Source: Roridomyces roridus
Taxonomy: Eukaryota; Basidiomycota; Agaricomycetes; Agaricales; Mycenaceae
Assembly: GCA_029378245.1 (NCBI GenBank)
Contig: JARKIF010000069.1
Coordinates: 108,523 to 172,522 of the forward strand
Reading direction: 5' to 3'
Length of the DNA stretch: 64,000 nt
Positions 34,881-47,200 of the stretch are shown piece by piece. The position numbers were made by a program, and so were the translations under genes. A model generated the notes under the pieces. That model saw only the letters and a program-made list of their open reading frames with translations. It did no database searches and had not been told where the DNA came from. Numbering within the stretch: the first letter of the stretch is position 1; every line of letters starts with the position of its first letter.

Positions 34881-37800
34881 TTACTTTTTGGAGGCAGACC
34901 ATTTGAGTTTGGAAAGGAGTTTGGAGAGCCTCTTGACACCAGTGTGCTGTGAAGGCCCCCCATGCTCCTGGGAGGAAGCCATACCAATGCCATCCTTGGC
35001 ATGGACCAAGTCCCCCTGGGCCTGTGTGATAGCCTGAAGGGTATCCGGGCGGACTGCTCCCAAAACCTGACTGTGTTCGGAAAGACCTTGGTGTTGAGAG
35101 ATTTCTGGTGCCTGGTACTCGCGGGTGGCATGGGATGTCAAATCAATGTTGCCCATGGCAAGCAGCATGTCAGGATGCTCATCACCGAGCAGCTTCTGAC
35201 GCTGCTGCAGTACGGAAAGTTCGAGTTGCTCTGCTTCGCTGTGCCGTCCCAGTTCCGAGTAAGTGCTTGCAAGGTTGGCCATGACAAGCAGTGTGTCAGG
35301 ATGTTCATCACCGAGCAGCCTCCGACGCTGCTGCAGCACGGAAAGTTCGAGTCGCTCTGCTTCGCTGTGCCGTCCCAGTTCCGAGTAAGTCCTTGCAAGG
35401 TTGCCCATGGCAAGCAGCGTGTCAGGATGCTCATCACCGAGCAGCTTCCGACGCTGCTGCAGCACGGAAAGTTCGAGTTGCTCTGCTTCGCTGTGCCGTC
35501 CCAGTTCCGAGTAAGTCCTTGCAAGGTTGCCCATGGCAAGCAGCGTGCGAGGATGCTCATCACCGAGCAGCTTCCGACGCTGCTGCAGCACGGAAAGTTC
35601 GAGTTGCTCTGCTTCGCTGTGCCGTCCCAGTTCCGAGTAAGTCCTTGCAAGGTTGCCCATGGCAAGCAGCGTGTCAGGATGCTCATCACCAAGCAGCTTC
35701 CGACGCTGCTGCAGTACGGAAAGTTCGAGTTGCTCTGCTTCGCTGTGCCGTCCCAGTTCCGAGTAAGTCCTTGCAAGGTTGCCCATGGCAAACAGCGTGC
35801 GAGGATGCTCATCACCGAGCAGCTTCCGACGCTGCTGCAGTACGGAAAGTTCGAGTTGCTCTGCTTCGCTGTGCCGTCCCAGTTCCGAGTAAATGCTTGC
35901 AAGGTTGCCCATGGCAAGCAGCGTGCGAGGATGCTCATCACCGAGCAGCTTCCGACGCTGCTGCAGCACGGAAAGTTCGAGTTGCTCTGCTTCGCTGTGC
36001 CGTCCCAGTTCCGAGTAAGTCCTTGCAAGGTTGCCCATGGTAAGCAGCGTGTCAGGATGCTCATCACCGAGCAGCATCCGACGCTGCTGCAGTACGGAAA
36101 GTTCGAGTTGCTCTGCTTCGCTGTGCCGTCCCAGTTCCGAGTAAGTGCTTGCAAGGTTGCCCATGGCAAGCAGCGTGTCAGGATGCTCATCACCGAGCAG
36201 CTTCCGACGCTGCTGCAGTACGGAAAGTTCGAGTTGCTCTGCTTCGCTGTGCCGTCCCAGTTCCGAGTAAGTGCTTGCAAGGTTGCCCATGGTGAGCAGT
36301 GTGTCAGGATGTTCATCACCGAGCAGCCTCCGACACTGCTGCAGCACGGAAAGTTTGAGTTGCTCTGCTTCGCTGTGCCGTCCCAGTTCCGAGTAAGTCC
36401 TTGCAAGGTTGGCCATGGCAACCAGTGTGTCAGGATGCTCATCGCCAAACAGCCCCCTCTGCTTTTTCAGCTTCAGTTCATACACCCTCCTGGCTCTTTC
36501 AAAATTGCCTCCATCATAATAAATGGCCCCATATTGAGCCCAGAACTGGGAACTTATGGATGCCAAGTCTGGAACAAGGTTTTCCACATGAGCTCTCAGC
36601 GCAATCCTCCCTAAATATCCATCAGGGCCAAGATCAATTGCCATCCCCAATACATCCAACATACACCTTTGGGCTGGCAGTTTATCGTATAAAGTACCCA
36701 AGCACCACAGATGCACCAGTGGATGCATGCTCAGTGTGTTGCTCAATTCATGTCTCTCAATCAGGGAGTATTCCTCAATCTCTGCCACAATATTTCTCAA
36801 CATTTGTTCCTGCCAACATCCCGCACTTGATACAAAGTTTTGCAGGAATTCTCTGGCTTCCTGCAGTGATTCAGCTTCATCCCTCTGTTTTTTCACTATC
36901 CATTCTGTGGCCTTGGCAAAGATTGACTCTGGAATATTGCTGTGATGCAATAAAGCACACAGTTGTAAAAAATGGGCAGCAACTGGGCTCAGTCTTTCGA
37001 AGCTGATTTGCCAGGTTGTATAGATGGTCCATTCATAGTTATCATGCCGTGGGCCAGGGTGTTGCTGCCACAGCTCATCTCTGTTTTGTCTGTAGAGAGA
37101 TAGATAGTTCACAAGATTTTTGAACCTGGCCACATAAGCCCCAGCCTGAACAATTGCAAGAGGCAAGCATGACAGCTCCTGTGATTTCTGATTGAGTATA
37201 TGGTCATTATCTGAGTAACTTGCAGCCTACCTGTACAATACCCAGAGCTAATTTGTGGTTTTCATCTGTATTCTCCTTGACTGCTCTTGCAAGCAAAAGA
37301 AGAGCTGCATTTTTCTCATCCAAGTTTCCAACTTGCGAGTGAGAAGCAGGGCCATAAGCAGCCAGTTGTGGGTTTCGGGAAGTGATGATGATGTTTCCAT
37401 GGGTGCAATGTGGAAAGAATGGCTGTAAATTCAGGTTTGGATTGTCTGCATTGTCATAGAGCAGGATCCACTCTTTGTTTTTAGAGATAAGCCACTGAAA
37501 GCCAGCCTCTGGTGTTGCTCCAAATCCCTGAGAGATCGCTATGTTCATGAAGGAAGTGTTCAGAGCTTCAGAGGAGCTGGCATTGACAAAGAACTGGGTT
37601 GTATACCTGGAAAGGGTTGTCAATCATCATGAATTACTCCCACAGGAAGTATTCACTCATTGCATGATTCAAGAAATTTCAGAGCTATCTGGGTCTTCCC
37701 AGATCCACCAAGACCATGCAGAACAAAAACCATTCTTGCCTTGTTGTCTTGGGAAAGGTGTTGTTGCATCTTGTCAAGGATTTCTTTTCGGCCCTGGAAT

Positions 37801-37945
37801 ATGGGAGATGCTGGAGGACACCTGACAAGTGCCAGAGCAGAATGGCATTGTTCCTGGGCTACATTACTCACTTAGTTGGTTTCACATCCATTGACTGGAC
37901 ACCTACTGATTTGGCCTTGCTGTCCACTGGCAGTTTCCCGGCCAT
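34881..37945 (-). CDS. NB-ARC/TPR NLR-like (STAND) protein, intact copy A
   Basis: Exons 37945-37872, 37821-37657, 37606-37231 and 37187-34881 give 973 aa with consistent phases. NB-ARC domain: Walker A GLGGSGKT, a Walker B-like WILLYDNADN, the sensor NIIITSRN, then LPLAIVQAGAY. The winged-helix-like region has MHPLVHLWCL. The C-terminal sensor is 11 TPR units of 42 residues with consensus GDEHPDTLLAMGNLARTYSELGR. Fungal STAND proteins are thought to act in non-self recognition and programmed cell death, oligomerising on ligand binding; this is family knowledge. No effector domain is encoded before the NB-ARC in this model. A Gly-rich segment lies upstream. The near-identical repeats suggest homogenisation. 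Confidence 0.85.
35138..36448 (-). repeat. Near-identical 126-bp tandem repeats encoding TPR units
   Basis: About 10-11 direct copies, each 126 bp (42 codons), differ at a few positions only, recurrently GAC/CGC at the HP(D/R)TL position and GCC/ACC at (A/T)M. The unit B gene has 13 units, but they are much more diverged from each other. The low nucleotide divergence opens long reading frames in other frames that are not genes. Confidence 0.85.
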
Positions 37946-38308
37946 CTGAATAGAAGCTATCAAGGGTGAGACCTGGCTCTTTTACAAGCACCCAGAATTT
38001 ACTTCAAGGTGGTGGTGTGATTTCTATAAATCAGGGTCCCTCCTTCACCGCGACCACCGTCTCCCCCATGTTGGTCACCTACCCCTCCCACACCACCTGT
38101 GCCACCTGACAGCCAGCTAAGTACTCCATGCACTGTAAATTTGTGACATGTCTACTTGCCATGTATATGAAAATGTGTCCCCATCTGTATCTCAGCAGTT
38201 GGCAGAGACATTGAATGGTGTGGTGCAAGTCGGAGGATAAGAGAGGTGTTGACGTGGCAGAAGTATTTATGGATCAGATTTGACAAGCACTGCCCTAGTC
38301 ACTAGGGA
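37946..38308 (-). pseudogene. Degenerate Gly-rich N-terminal ORF upstream of NB-ARC/TPR gene A
   Basis: On the minus strand between about 38155 and 38005 lies a Gly-rich segment (GGTGGVGGVGDQHGGDGGRGEGG). It corresponds to the open 50-codon frame at 57046-57198. Here one base is lost shortly after the ATG and the frame meets TAG. It may be a decayed separate small gene or an N-terminal exon of the NLR-like gene. Confidence 0.5.
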
Positions 38309-39325
38309 CGATCAGAGTCAGCCGACTTGATGTCATTTCTGATGTCGATTCTCAAGTCGTTAACCGTCAGACCGTGAGAGAAACGGAAACGGAAACGATG
38401 TAAAAGCGACTCCGGAGTCGTTTCTCATTTCTCCCACGCTTCTGGCTGTCGAGAATCGACATCAGAATCGACCCAGAAATGCCAAGAGAATCGACAAATC
38501 GAGAAGAGTGCACATGGTCCACAGAATTCCTAAGTAGCTCAGAGAGTCCGATGTTTGTTAATGGGGCTTATGGATATCAACAAATGTTGTTTAACTGATG
38601 TTCAATCCAATTCATTATATGCATGAGTAGAACGAACCTCCCTCAGTGTTTCTGATTGATGAACCAACGGGGGATGATTCAAATGTGGTTTACAATGCAT
38701 GTGAGGTGGAAGAGTGTCTAAGAAATGGTTGAAGTTTCTAGGACATGGTTGAACCTGTGGTTCAAATCTCAGCTGAACTGGTGAACCTAGCAGCCACAGG
38801 GCTGGTTTAAACCGGCACAAGTACTTAGAGATAAGCAGAGTCCACCAATGCCTCAAGAGGACAGTTTAAACCATGGATGCAAACCTGCCACAGTGGAGAG
38901 ACAAAGGGAGACAAGTTTCACCAGAGAGGCTGACTATGAACGGGTTTAAACCAACAGTAGGTGGGCTTTCTTCAGGGAGGGCTGAATATGAACCGGTTTA
39001 AACCACGGTTCAAACCCACAGCAGGTGAGGGAGGGCATGAAGATAAACGGGTTTAAATCACAGTTTGAACCCACAGCAGGTGAGGGAGGGCTTTCTCTCT
39101 AGGGGGGGCATGATGATAAACAGGTTTAAACCACAGGTTTAAACTGTGGTGTAAACCAAGTTGAACAGGGATGTGCTCTAGTGAGAAGGCAGTCACGGTT
39201 AAACTGTGGTTCAAACCAAATCACAGGAGTCCTATAGAGCTCTAGCCAGAGACGGTTTAAACCGCAGCCAAGGTTGCCAACCTTGTGGTTTAAACTCGAA
39301 CCATGGTACAGTACTCGAATCGGTC
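38309..39325. mobile_element. ~1-kb insertion specific to unit A with inverted repeat and GTTTAAAC minisatellite
   Basis: Unit B has about 95 bp of unrelated sequence at this place (57353-57450). The left part (38309-38530) contains GATGTCGATTCTC and its inverse GAGAATCGACATC, resembling a MITE. The right part (about 38930-39300) has repeated blocks around GGTTTAAACC plus CACAGCAGGTGAGGGAGGG. No ORF or clear terminal repeats were found, so the class is unknown. The remainder up to 39478 matches unit B. Confidence 0.55.
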
Positions 39326-39478
39326 CTCGTCCTCAACAGAAATTGCGAACACATTGCAATTGCATTGACTACAACTGAGACTAAAGGAACATACAACAAA
39401 TTTCAACTTTCAAGACATACAGAACATTATACAAGCAACGAGATAAATCAAAGCATTAGTTCGATATTATATGCAGAA

Positions 39479-42400
39479 TTAGATAGAGAGCCAGCGTTTG
39501 TAGAGGTCAACCGCAAGATGGCGCGCACCCGTGGAGCTGTAGATCATGGAAAGATTATACGCCGCTTCAACGGCACATCCGGTGTCCGTGCGAGTAGAAG
39601 CAGCCTCGAGGGCGAGTTCGTAGTGACGCGCAGCGTCAGAGAGTAGGCCTGCGAATCGGGGGGTTAGAGGAAGATTGTTGTTAGATTCGAGAAGGTTACC
39701 TAAAGAATGGAACGTTCGGCCGACGTTGTACTCGATTTCAACGATATGATCCCCGTCGACGGCACGGTACGTTCGGTAGCGGGTTATGAAAGCGAGAGCC
39801 TACGCGTACATTCTGAACTCAGTGGCCTGGAGAAGAGAGGATATCTTACCTGGACAATGAAACGCGCGCGATTGCTGCACTGACGTTGCGCTGCACGCCC
39901 GAGCGAAGCTACAGTGAGGCAGAGAGAGATCATCGGATCCTCTTCGCAGTGGTCGAACGCCAGGAGGAAGTAATCTGCTCAATCATTAGACCAAAGAACG
40001 AAAAAGAATACGGACACTCACACAAAGCACTCTGGAAGCTCCCCGCCGCGAGCAGGACTTGCGCGTAAAAGGCAACGATGACGGGATTATACTCCCTGGC
40101 CACATCCGGGAGTGGCATCTTCCTCTTCATCGACTTTCGGCGCTCTGTCGACTGCCCGCCCTCCTCCTCCGGGTCGTCGGGACCAAAATTAAACCGCTTC
40201 GTCTGCACACTCCATACCAAAGCGTCGGGCCTCAGCGCAGCAGCATCCGCCAGCCGCATCTCACGGTGCAGGTACTTGTGCAGAGTTTGCAAGGTGAACG
40301 AATCAGTCGCCGCCGCGCCGCTGCCCAGCCCAGCCGCCTGCATGCGTAGAGGCTCGTTGTTGAATTGGTTGCCCACATGCAGCTTGCGTGTCTGCTCGAT
40401 GATCACCGCTAACACGCCAGCGAAAGAAGCACAGGCTGTCGAAATGGGTCAGCGTTGGAATAATGGAGCAAGAGCCATCGTACTCATAAGCCCTGCGCGG
40501 ATCGCGTTTTGGTAGACAGGTGACTGGTAGGCGCTCGACACGAGTATATGTCGGAGAACTTCGTCGGCTTGAGTGTACCCTCCCCTCTGGGTAAGCGTGA
40601 ATGAATACTGAACACCGCGAATCAATTGCTGCTCAAACGCAAGAATAACAAACAACAAACCTGGATGATAAGGCGCAGCCAATCGTCGAGAGTGATCCCC
40701 CGGAAAACATCAACTTGATTGAACTTGTCCCCGCTCCTCGTCTTCCGAGCCGTACTCTCATGGGCTAAAACAGAATGAATAACCGTGACACAGAACAATG
40801 CACGGATACTCACCGAGATCAAACTGGAGGCGTGAAAGCATCTCCTTCTCGTCGCCTGCTTCCTGTTTCACCCGAGACGTTCGCTTCAGAAAGACGCCTT
40901 TGAAAACCTGGGAACGATGCTCCTCAGTAATTCAAAATGAAAAGAATCCAACCAACACATACCCGCGAGGTCGAAAACAACCTCCTATTCTGTCGGAACG
41001 CCTCGACCAATTTCTCCGCCTCCACAAGCCACTCCCGCGACGCCTCCTCCTCCCCCGCTAACATCCGCGGCCAAAGTTGCTTCACCCTTCGATATCCCTC
41101 CAACGCCGCCTTCTCCCTCTCCGACTCCATCTTGTGCACCTCGGCGTTCGAGAGTCGATACTGTGCATTCGAGGTGACGCGCTTGATCCCAGAACGTAGG
41201 GCTTTGTCCTGGATGAGGGGTGCGTTGTCGGTCTGCATTTCGGTTGGCTCATCCACGGGGGCGTCGGTCTTGCATTTACGAGTCCGACGTCCGTAACGAG
41301 AGTCCATGACTATTTTCGAGTCAGCTAGCGAATTCAAGAAGAAGTATGGGGAAGTACCTTCTAAGACGAGGTCTAGAGCCTTGCGAGGTTCATTGAGGAC
41401 CTCGTAAATCTCAGCCAGCCGCATCTTGACGTCGTTTTCCGTCGGATCCGCCTTGCGAACTGCGGTGCGTTGGTGGAAAACTGTTGAAATTAGACAAGCT
41501 GACTGACCTGTCTCGTAGATCTCCGCTGCGTCCTGAAGCTCATCCATATTTCTCAGGCAAGCTGCGGTCTTGATGAGGATATCGACGCTGCTCGTCTAAT
41601 TATGATGGTCAGACAACGTAGCAAGAAAAGAAAGACACTCGATACCGTCTCGTTGGCCCCAAGAATCTCGTACACCGCGCGCGCCTCGGCCCAAAGCTCA
41701 CGATCAAAGTACGCGTCGGCGATTTCGACAAACAAAGGCGAGTAATCCATCAGGTCTTGCGATAGAACGATATCGGTATGCACCTATCCTCGACGCATGA
41801 GTTCTCGAAAAATCCAACAAAGAACCGACTCACTTTAGCCTCTGCCTCGTCCCCCATCCTAATTCGCGCAATCGCAAGTCGATGCCGAGCATTCACGTCC
41901 AACTCATAATACCCCGGTTCCAAATCATCAGACTCCTCCTCCACCGCCCGTTCAACGTCATCATAGTCAAACTCCCGATCGTCGGTACATTCATCCCAAT
42001 ACGTCTCAGCGCTCCTCCCTTGCAACCACCTCACGCCTTTGCGCGTAACATCCACCGCACGCTCATGTTCGCCGAGTGTATTGTACAGATCTGCGAGAAC
42101 GAGGATCTCGAGCAGACCAAACCCAGCTCCGCGTCGACGCCCGTGTCAGCTGCGGGGCCCACGCCGGAAGGGAATTTATTGTGGTAGTGAGTGAAGGCGC
42201 CTTGGAAGAGGGTTTTGCAGGTTTCGAGCTCGCTGAGATCGACGAGGACAGTACGGATTTCGGTGAGGATGTTGAGGTCGTGCGGGAAGCGGTCGAGGAT
42301 GCCGAGAAATGCGTTGCGTGTCTGAAACTGAGTATAAGAAAAGGTCATGAAAGATGATATAGTTACACACCGTCTTGATATCACCAATCTCCTTGCTGAG

Positions 42401-43293
42401 CATCGCGCGATCCCAAAGAGCGGCCACGTTGCTCGGGTCTATACTCTGCACCTTCGACCAGCAATAGAGCGCTTGTTGATGATGTCCGAGTTCCCTGAAA
42501 ACGTCAACTATCAAGCATCCAATGAATGGAACGACGACGAACTTGGACTGTCTCGCCAAACTATCCCACTCCTCCGCGTCTGCCTTGAGATGTGCGCCCA
42601 TAATACGCATCTGCAGCGCCTTACCGACCTCGTTCCGATCCTCGTAGCACTTTGCCAACACAGTCCACGCCGCCGCAGCACGCGGCTCGATACGGAGGAC
42701 CTCGAGCATAGTCTTGGTAGCAGTGGCCAGATCGCCGTTGACGTACGCTTGATTTCCCGCCCCGATGAGCGTCTCGGTCTGGAACGACAATTTGACACCC
42801 TGATTCGGTTCCAGTGAGAATGAAAACACGGCTTTGAAAGAAAGGACGAACCCGTCGAGGCCTGAACCGGACTCCCCCAGGTCGAAATGCGACAGTATCC
42901 TCGATCGAGAAATCCCAATCCTTGGACAAGAGCCCGGCGTTGGACGTGCTTTCATTCAACTTGATGTCTTGGACAAGGCGTCTGCAGAAAGAGAAGAAAA
43001 AACTCTAGCCTCGCACAATCGCCGTCGAGGGAAGAATAACGTACTCGAATTCGTCCGTTGCTTCCACATCGGCTCCCTCGGATTTGACTAAGATCTGCGG
43101 CTTGACGTCGTCTTCCTCAAAGTCCGAGTTCATTCCAGAGTCTGAATCTCTTTCTACAGCTCCAGTGAGTCGACAGTTAGGTTTGAGAGGAAGGAGAAGG
43201 ACCTTGGTCATCGTCGTCGTCGTCCTCATGCAGCGCCAACAAGGCCTTGTCGTCTTCCATCGCTTCGAGCTTCATTTGGACGAGGGGATCCAT
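39479..43293 (-). pseudogene. TFIIIC TPR subunit (TFC4/GTF3C3-like), copy A, frameshifted
   Basis: The gene is spliced from many short exons, start MDPLV at 43293 and stop 39479-39481. It encodes acidic N-terminal segments, then TPR motifs (GNQAYVNGDLATATKTMLEVLRIEP, LGHHQQALYCWSKVQSIDP). It matches the unit B copy throughout, but four bases (AGGA on the plus strand) are missing near 42131. This breaks the frame just before the LLEILVLADLYNTLGEHE segment. A truncated product or an undetected splice change is possible. The rest is well preserved, so inactivation is recent. Confidence 0.75.
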
Positions 43294-43749
43294 GGCTGGT
43301 GGCGATTGAGGTCAGCGAAAGTCTTCATGACGGATCGGATACGCACCTATGGCTTGCTACACTGGATAGAGTGGTCAATGGACGATCTCACAGAGCTTCC
43401 TTCGAGAGCGGGTTCGAGGAGCACACGATGTGGACGCATTCGCAGATCCAGATCGAACAGAGATCAAGTACCTGCTGTGCTCAAAGACTCTTACACGGGA
43501 AGGAGAAAGTGAGGTTTCGCGCGGAGGTGGGCGGTGGTGGGAGGAAGGAAAGCGAGTGTGACGAGCCATGGACGGAGAAGCAGCTGCCAAAGAAGGGCGG
43601 AAGCCAAACACCACTTCACGTCAAAACAAAGTCCCAAAATCGAGCGGGAGAAGCTGATGGTTTTAATTCTAAACTGGAAGGTACACGATCCTGTGGTTCC
43701 TAAGTACTTCATGAGAAAATGCGGAACAATAATGGGGGGTTGTAAATAA
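43294..43749. other. Spacer between TFIIIC copy A and gene S remnant
   Basis: Conserved with 61399-61800 (shared CAGCTGCCAAAGAAGGGCGG). Probably the promoter and 5' UTR of the leftward TFIIIC gene. No gene seen. Confidence 0.4.
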
Positions 43750-44126
43750 ACTAGGGCAGAGCGACAAAGACATCGTCAATGAACGACCACGCGGGGGACC
43801 GGCGCCGGTGAACGTCTGCCGGTGAACTGAGCAGGCGTGTATCCCTGGTAACCCACAACGCTGCCGACCTTCTTGCCGTTCCAGTACACATCGACAAACG
43901 CGCCAGCCTCGGAAACATCGCCGGAGAAGTTGTTGGCGACAAAACGGTGAGTGACGTAGTTGGCGCCCTTGGTCGTCGTCAGATTCTTGGCGGGCGAGAT
44001 CGAGCCGCTCAAAGCGTCGTCGCCGTTTGCGATGCCGAGGAGAGCAGAGCTGTGTCCGGTGTGGGAATACGTCGGAAAGCGCGCGAGTTTCAGAGATCAG
44101 CGCAGGTACCGGTCAAGGAAAGTAAA
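43750..44126 (-). pseudogene. Truncated 3' fragment of gene S at the duplication junction
   Basis: It matches the last third of gene S (61982-62320), with VGSVVGYQGYTPAQF and a shifted C-terminus caused by an internal deletion after AQF. It then jumps to the equivalent of 62690-62740 and ends at the junction with gene X. It lacks the signal peptide and all N-terminal exons. Confidence 0.75.
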
Positions 44127-44864
44127 ACTTGACGGGCGACCGCCGCCGGCGAGTAGAGAGAGCAGAGGGTTTGGCGATGGTCGTGCGCACGGTTTTGGTT
44201 TTGGCCGTCGTGATGGTGGGAGGTGTGAAGGAAGTGATGGTGGGACTTGGGGATGTGGGCGGAGGAGGGATGGACAAGGAGGTAGCGAGTGACGCAGGCG
44301 ACGTCGGTGCTGGCGTGGAGGGACACGGTGGCATGGCACTACGCACGCATATGGTCTCGTTCGGGTTGAAGGAGGCCAGACGGGCGTTGGTGAGCACGGC
44401 AAATGCTCCAGTGGTGTTGGCAGTAGTGCTGGGGGAGTGGGGGCTGTGTGGCACCGACGGTCTAACAGGCGACGTCGGGTGGCAATGCGTGTGGCCGTGA
44501 CGCGGGGGCGGCGACTGCGAAAAAAAAGTCATTTGAAATTCGAGGAAATTTCAAAGACCCCAGAAAAAATGACGCACCTGATAGCGTCGTCGCATGGACC
44601 GCATCCCATCGAGGTCGCTCCACTCGAATTTGACGTGACGGAACGAGTAGAGCAGCGAGAGGCGTTGTTCCTGGGGTTTTTGTGTCGCGTGAGGTCTCGA
44701 TATGGGGTGGGTGGCAGAAGCAGACGCACCTCGGTAAACTTGAGCGCTTCTGCATCCTCTATCCGCTGCTCGTTCTCCATCTCCAAGAGCCGCTGCTTTC
44801 GCAAGGCGGCACGCGACGGGGCCTCGACGGCGGGTGGGTGGCGGAGTGGGCTGGTCATGGCCAT
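44113..44864 (-). pseudogene. Gene X copy B, truncated at the junction
   Basis: It has the same start (MAMTSPL) and the first two exons. Exon 3 runs to STRRRRSPVK, then joins gene S sequence and stops after four junction residues (FYFP). The whole acidic tail is missing. A shortened protein of roughly 210 residues could still be made, lacking the acidic domain. Confidence 0.7.
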
Positions 44865-45529
44865 CGGAAACTGGTTTGTGTGTGTGGACTAGAGGGAGAG
44901 TGGGAGTAGGTTGTTTTCGTTGGCGTGGGTCGTAGCGGGCTTTCGTATATACGTTTCTTGCCAGGCAAGGAGAGTAGAAGATTGTGGACGGTGTGGAGAC
45001 GAAGAGAGCGGACTTTGTTTGGTTCTTTGCTTGTTGCTGGGCAACCATCAACCAACGTTGGACTAGTCCCCTTTTGGACAATGGCCAGCAGCCCTGTCTC
45101 GGCTGCAAAGACCCCGCCGCCTCTCCTCTTGCGGCCTCTTGCTCATCGTTCAGCAATTCCTTCCTCTTATCCTCGTCTCTCCTCCAAAGTTCAAGACCTC
45201 GTGGATGGCCAGCTGGCACCACCATCTCCTTGGGTCTATCAACACGACTCTCCGCCTATCATTCTTCGCCGGCGTCCACCACTGATTCTAGTCTAACCTC
45301 CAAAATATTGCTGCGCAACGGACCCTGGTGTTTCACCAGCTCTTCACACCAAACGTTAATTCATAGACGTCGAGCGGCTTGGGGTCTGGACTCTCAGAGT
45401 ACCTTGTTTCTTCCGCCGACGCTTCTTGATTTTCGGCCGATCTGCAGGCTCTCACAGTGCGCCGATCAACCCCGTCGGGCTCCCATTCACGGAGGCATCT
45501 TCCTGCAAGCGTGCATGCTCCATGGCTGG
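44865..45529. other. Upstream region of truncated gene X
   Basis: Conserved with 15317-16000 with scattered small indels. No gene supported. Confidence 0.4.
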
Positions 45530-47200
45530 ATTTGCCCCGATCTCGGCGGAATTCGATTCCCCTCAGGCCCCTCACTCAGGACCAATGATCATGAGTTGGC
45601 TGGTTGCTCGTCTGGAATCAAGCCTCACGCAATATATCCAGCGGCTAACTCTTTTCTAAACAGGCCTGCAGGGGGCCGAGCAGTCAATCAAGTACTGCAT
45701 CCGTTGCTTCTGTTGAATGTGCTCAGCAGGGGTTCCATTTCCTCTGGTGGATTCGTCGGTGGACATTGCTTGATTTTTGTGTCCCCAGGAGAGCCTAATT
45801 CTGCGAAGAGATAAATTCCATTCTGCGGTTCCGTTTACCTTCTCCTCTGACCTCGCTGACTCCATTCGTTGATATACTTAAAACAAAAGTTGGATTCTTC
45901 GCGTCGCCATATCCCCAAGACCCCGAGTCGAACGGGTACGTCACTGGGACGCTTGGATACGAACCAACTACTCACCAGTCATCCCATCGTTTGCACGGAC
46001 CAGTAGGTACGAATACTGAACCCCTGGATCTACGTCGCGTTACTTACTATCTGTTAAACCGCAAAAAAATCCATCGACCTCGCCGTTACATCAAGTCCCG
46101 AGTCGAACGGGTCCCTCGCTGGGTTACTCGACTGGGAACCAAAGATTTCCGGCGCTCAATCGATCTACCGTCTAGGTAATTTGGATTCGGAACAGTCCAC
46201 ATTTTTGAAAATCAAGCGTTGTATTTATGTAAGTGGCATTTCCATTCCAGTCCATATATCTGATTCTCATACCTACCTGAGGTCGTATGCACTCCCGCAA
46301 TCAATACTCTTATTCAACCTCTAACTGGTGTCTCAAGACAGGCCTGCAGGCGCGCCGAGCACCGTGCATTAGGAGATCACGGTGTTGAATGTGGTCGTCG
46401 GGGGGTTCGATTCCTCTGGGGCCAATGGCGTTGGTGTCAATTCTTTTGGTGCCCAGGCGAACTTGACTCGGAAGAGGCCAATTCCAATCTGGTTTTCGTT
46501 TGCCTTCTGTCGCTGGCCCCGCTGATTCCATTTTTCGATGAAACAAAGCTGGTTTCAGCGCGTCGCCAGATGCCCAAGACCCGAGTCGAACGGGTGCGTG
46601 ACGTGCGTCATCGAGAACCTTGGTTACAAACCAGCCGCCACTGCGCACCATTCCATAGATCGCACAGTACGGACACGAATGTTGAACGAATGGCTTCTCT
46701 AGACCTACGTCACGGTACTATGAATTGAACCAAAAAAAAATCCACCGCCGCACCGCACACCCAAGTCCCGAGTCGAACGGCTCCGTCACCTGAATACTTG
46801 GATACACACCAACCGCTACTGTCGGGCTCACCATTCCATTGGTCGCACAGTACGAACATTGAACAAATGTCGTCCAGATTCAAGCCACGGTATTGTGAAT
46901 TAACTGGATTGAAAAAAGAATTCCACCGCCATATGTAGCGAACACCCAAGACCCAAGTCGCCCCATGGGTTACTTGGCTGTGAGTTAAAGACTGCTCAGC
47001 GCTCGAGATTCTACTTATCGGTCTCAGGTCATCTTTCTAGCCACCGGGTTTCGGCGAACCTGAGTCGGAATCTGGGGCCAGATTGAATTACCCTTGCATC
47101 TTTGTGGCCACTTCTTCCGACTCCATCCCCGTCGTAGATAAAAAGTTGTTGAGAATCGAATCCTGAGCATACGCCAGACCCAGGTCGAACGGTATCAGAT
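45530..47200. repeat. Field of tRNA-like repeats on both strands (unit B)
   Basis: Plus-strand T-arm-like motifs occur near 45545 and 46403, with a decayed one at 45725. Minus-strand copies (plus reads CCCGAGTCGAACGGGT or near) lie near 45925, 46095, 46580 and 46770, with a decayed one at 47180. It is related to 16040-18000 but substantially rearranged compared with the neighbouring genes. No gene is seen up to 47549. Confidence 0.6.

Larger units (their letters stand above)
14579..44126. repeat. Unit A of a tandem segmental duplication
   Basis: It runs from within exon 3 of gene X to within gene S. Without the two Copia insertions (about 4.8 and 5.6 kb) it is about 19 kb, close to unit B (44127-62740). 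Gene order and orientation are the same in both units. The junction at about 44127 joins S sequence directly to X sequence at CTTGACGGGCGACC. Confidence 0.85.

Noticed and set aside
35138..36448. Regularly spaced repeats that might suggest a CRISPR-like array.
   Set aside because: Units are 126 bp, directly adjacent, coding, and in a eukaryotic genome.
34962..36614. Long open frames on the plus strand and in another minus frame through the TPR repeats (up to ~550 codons).
   Set aside because: They exist because the 126-bp unit is nearly identical and a multiple of three, so any stop-free frame stays open. Their peptides have no family resemblance, and the NB-ARC/TPR frame explains the region.
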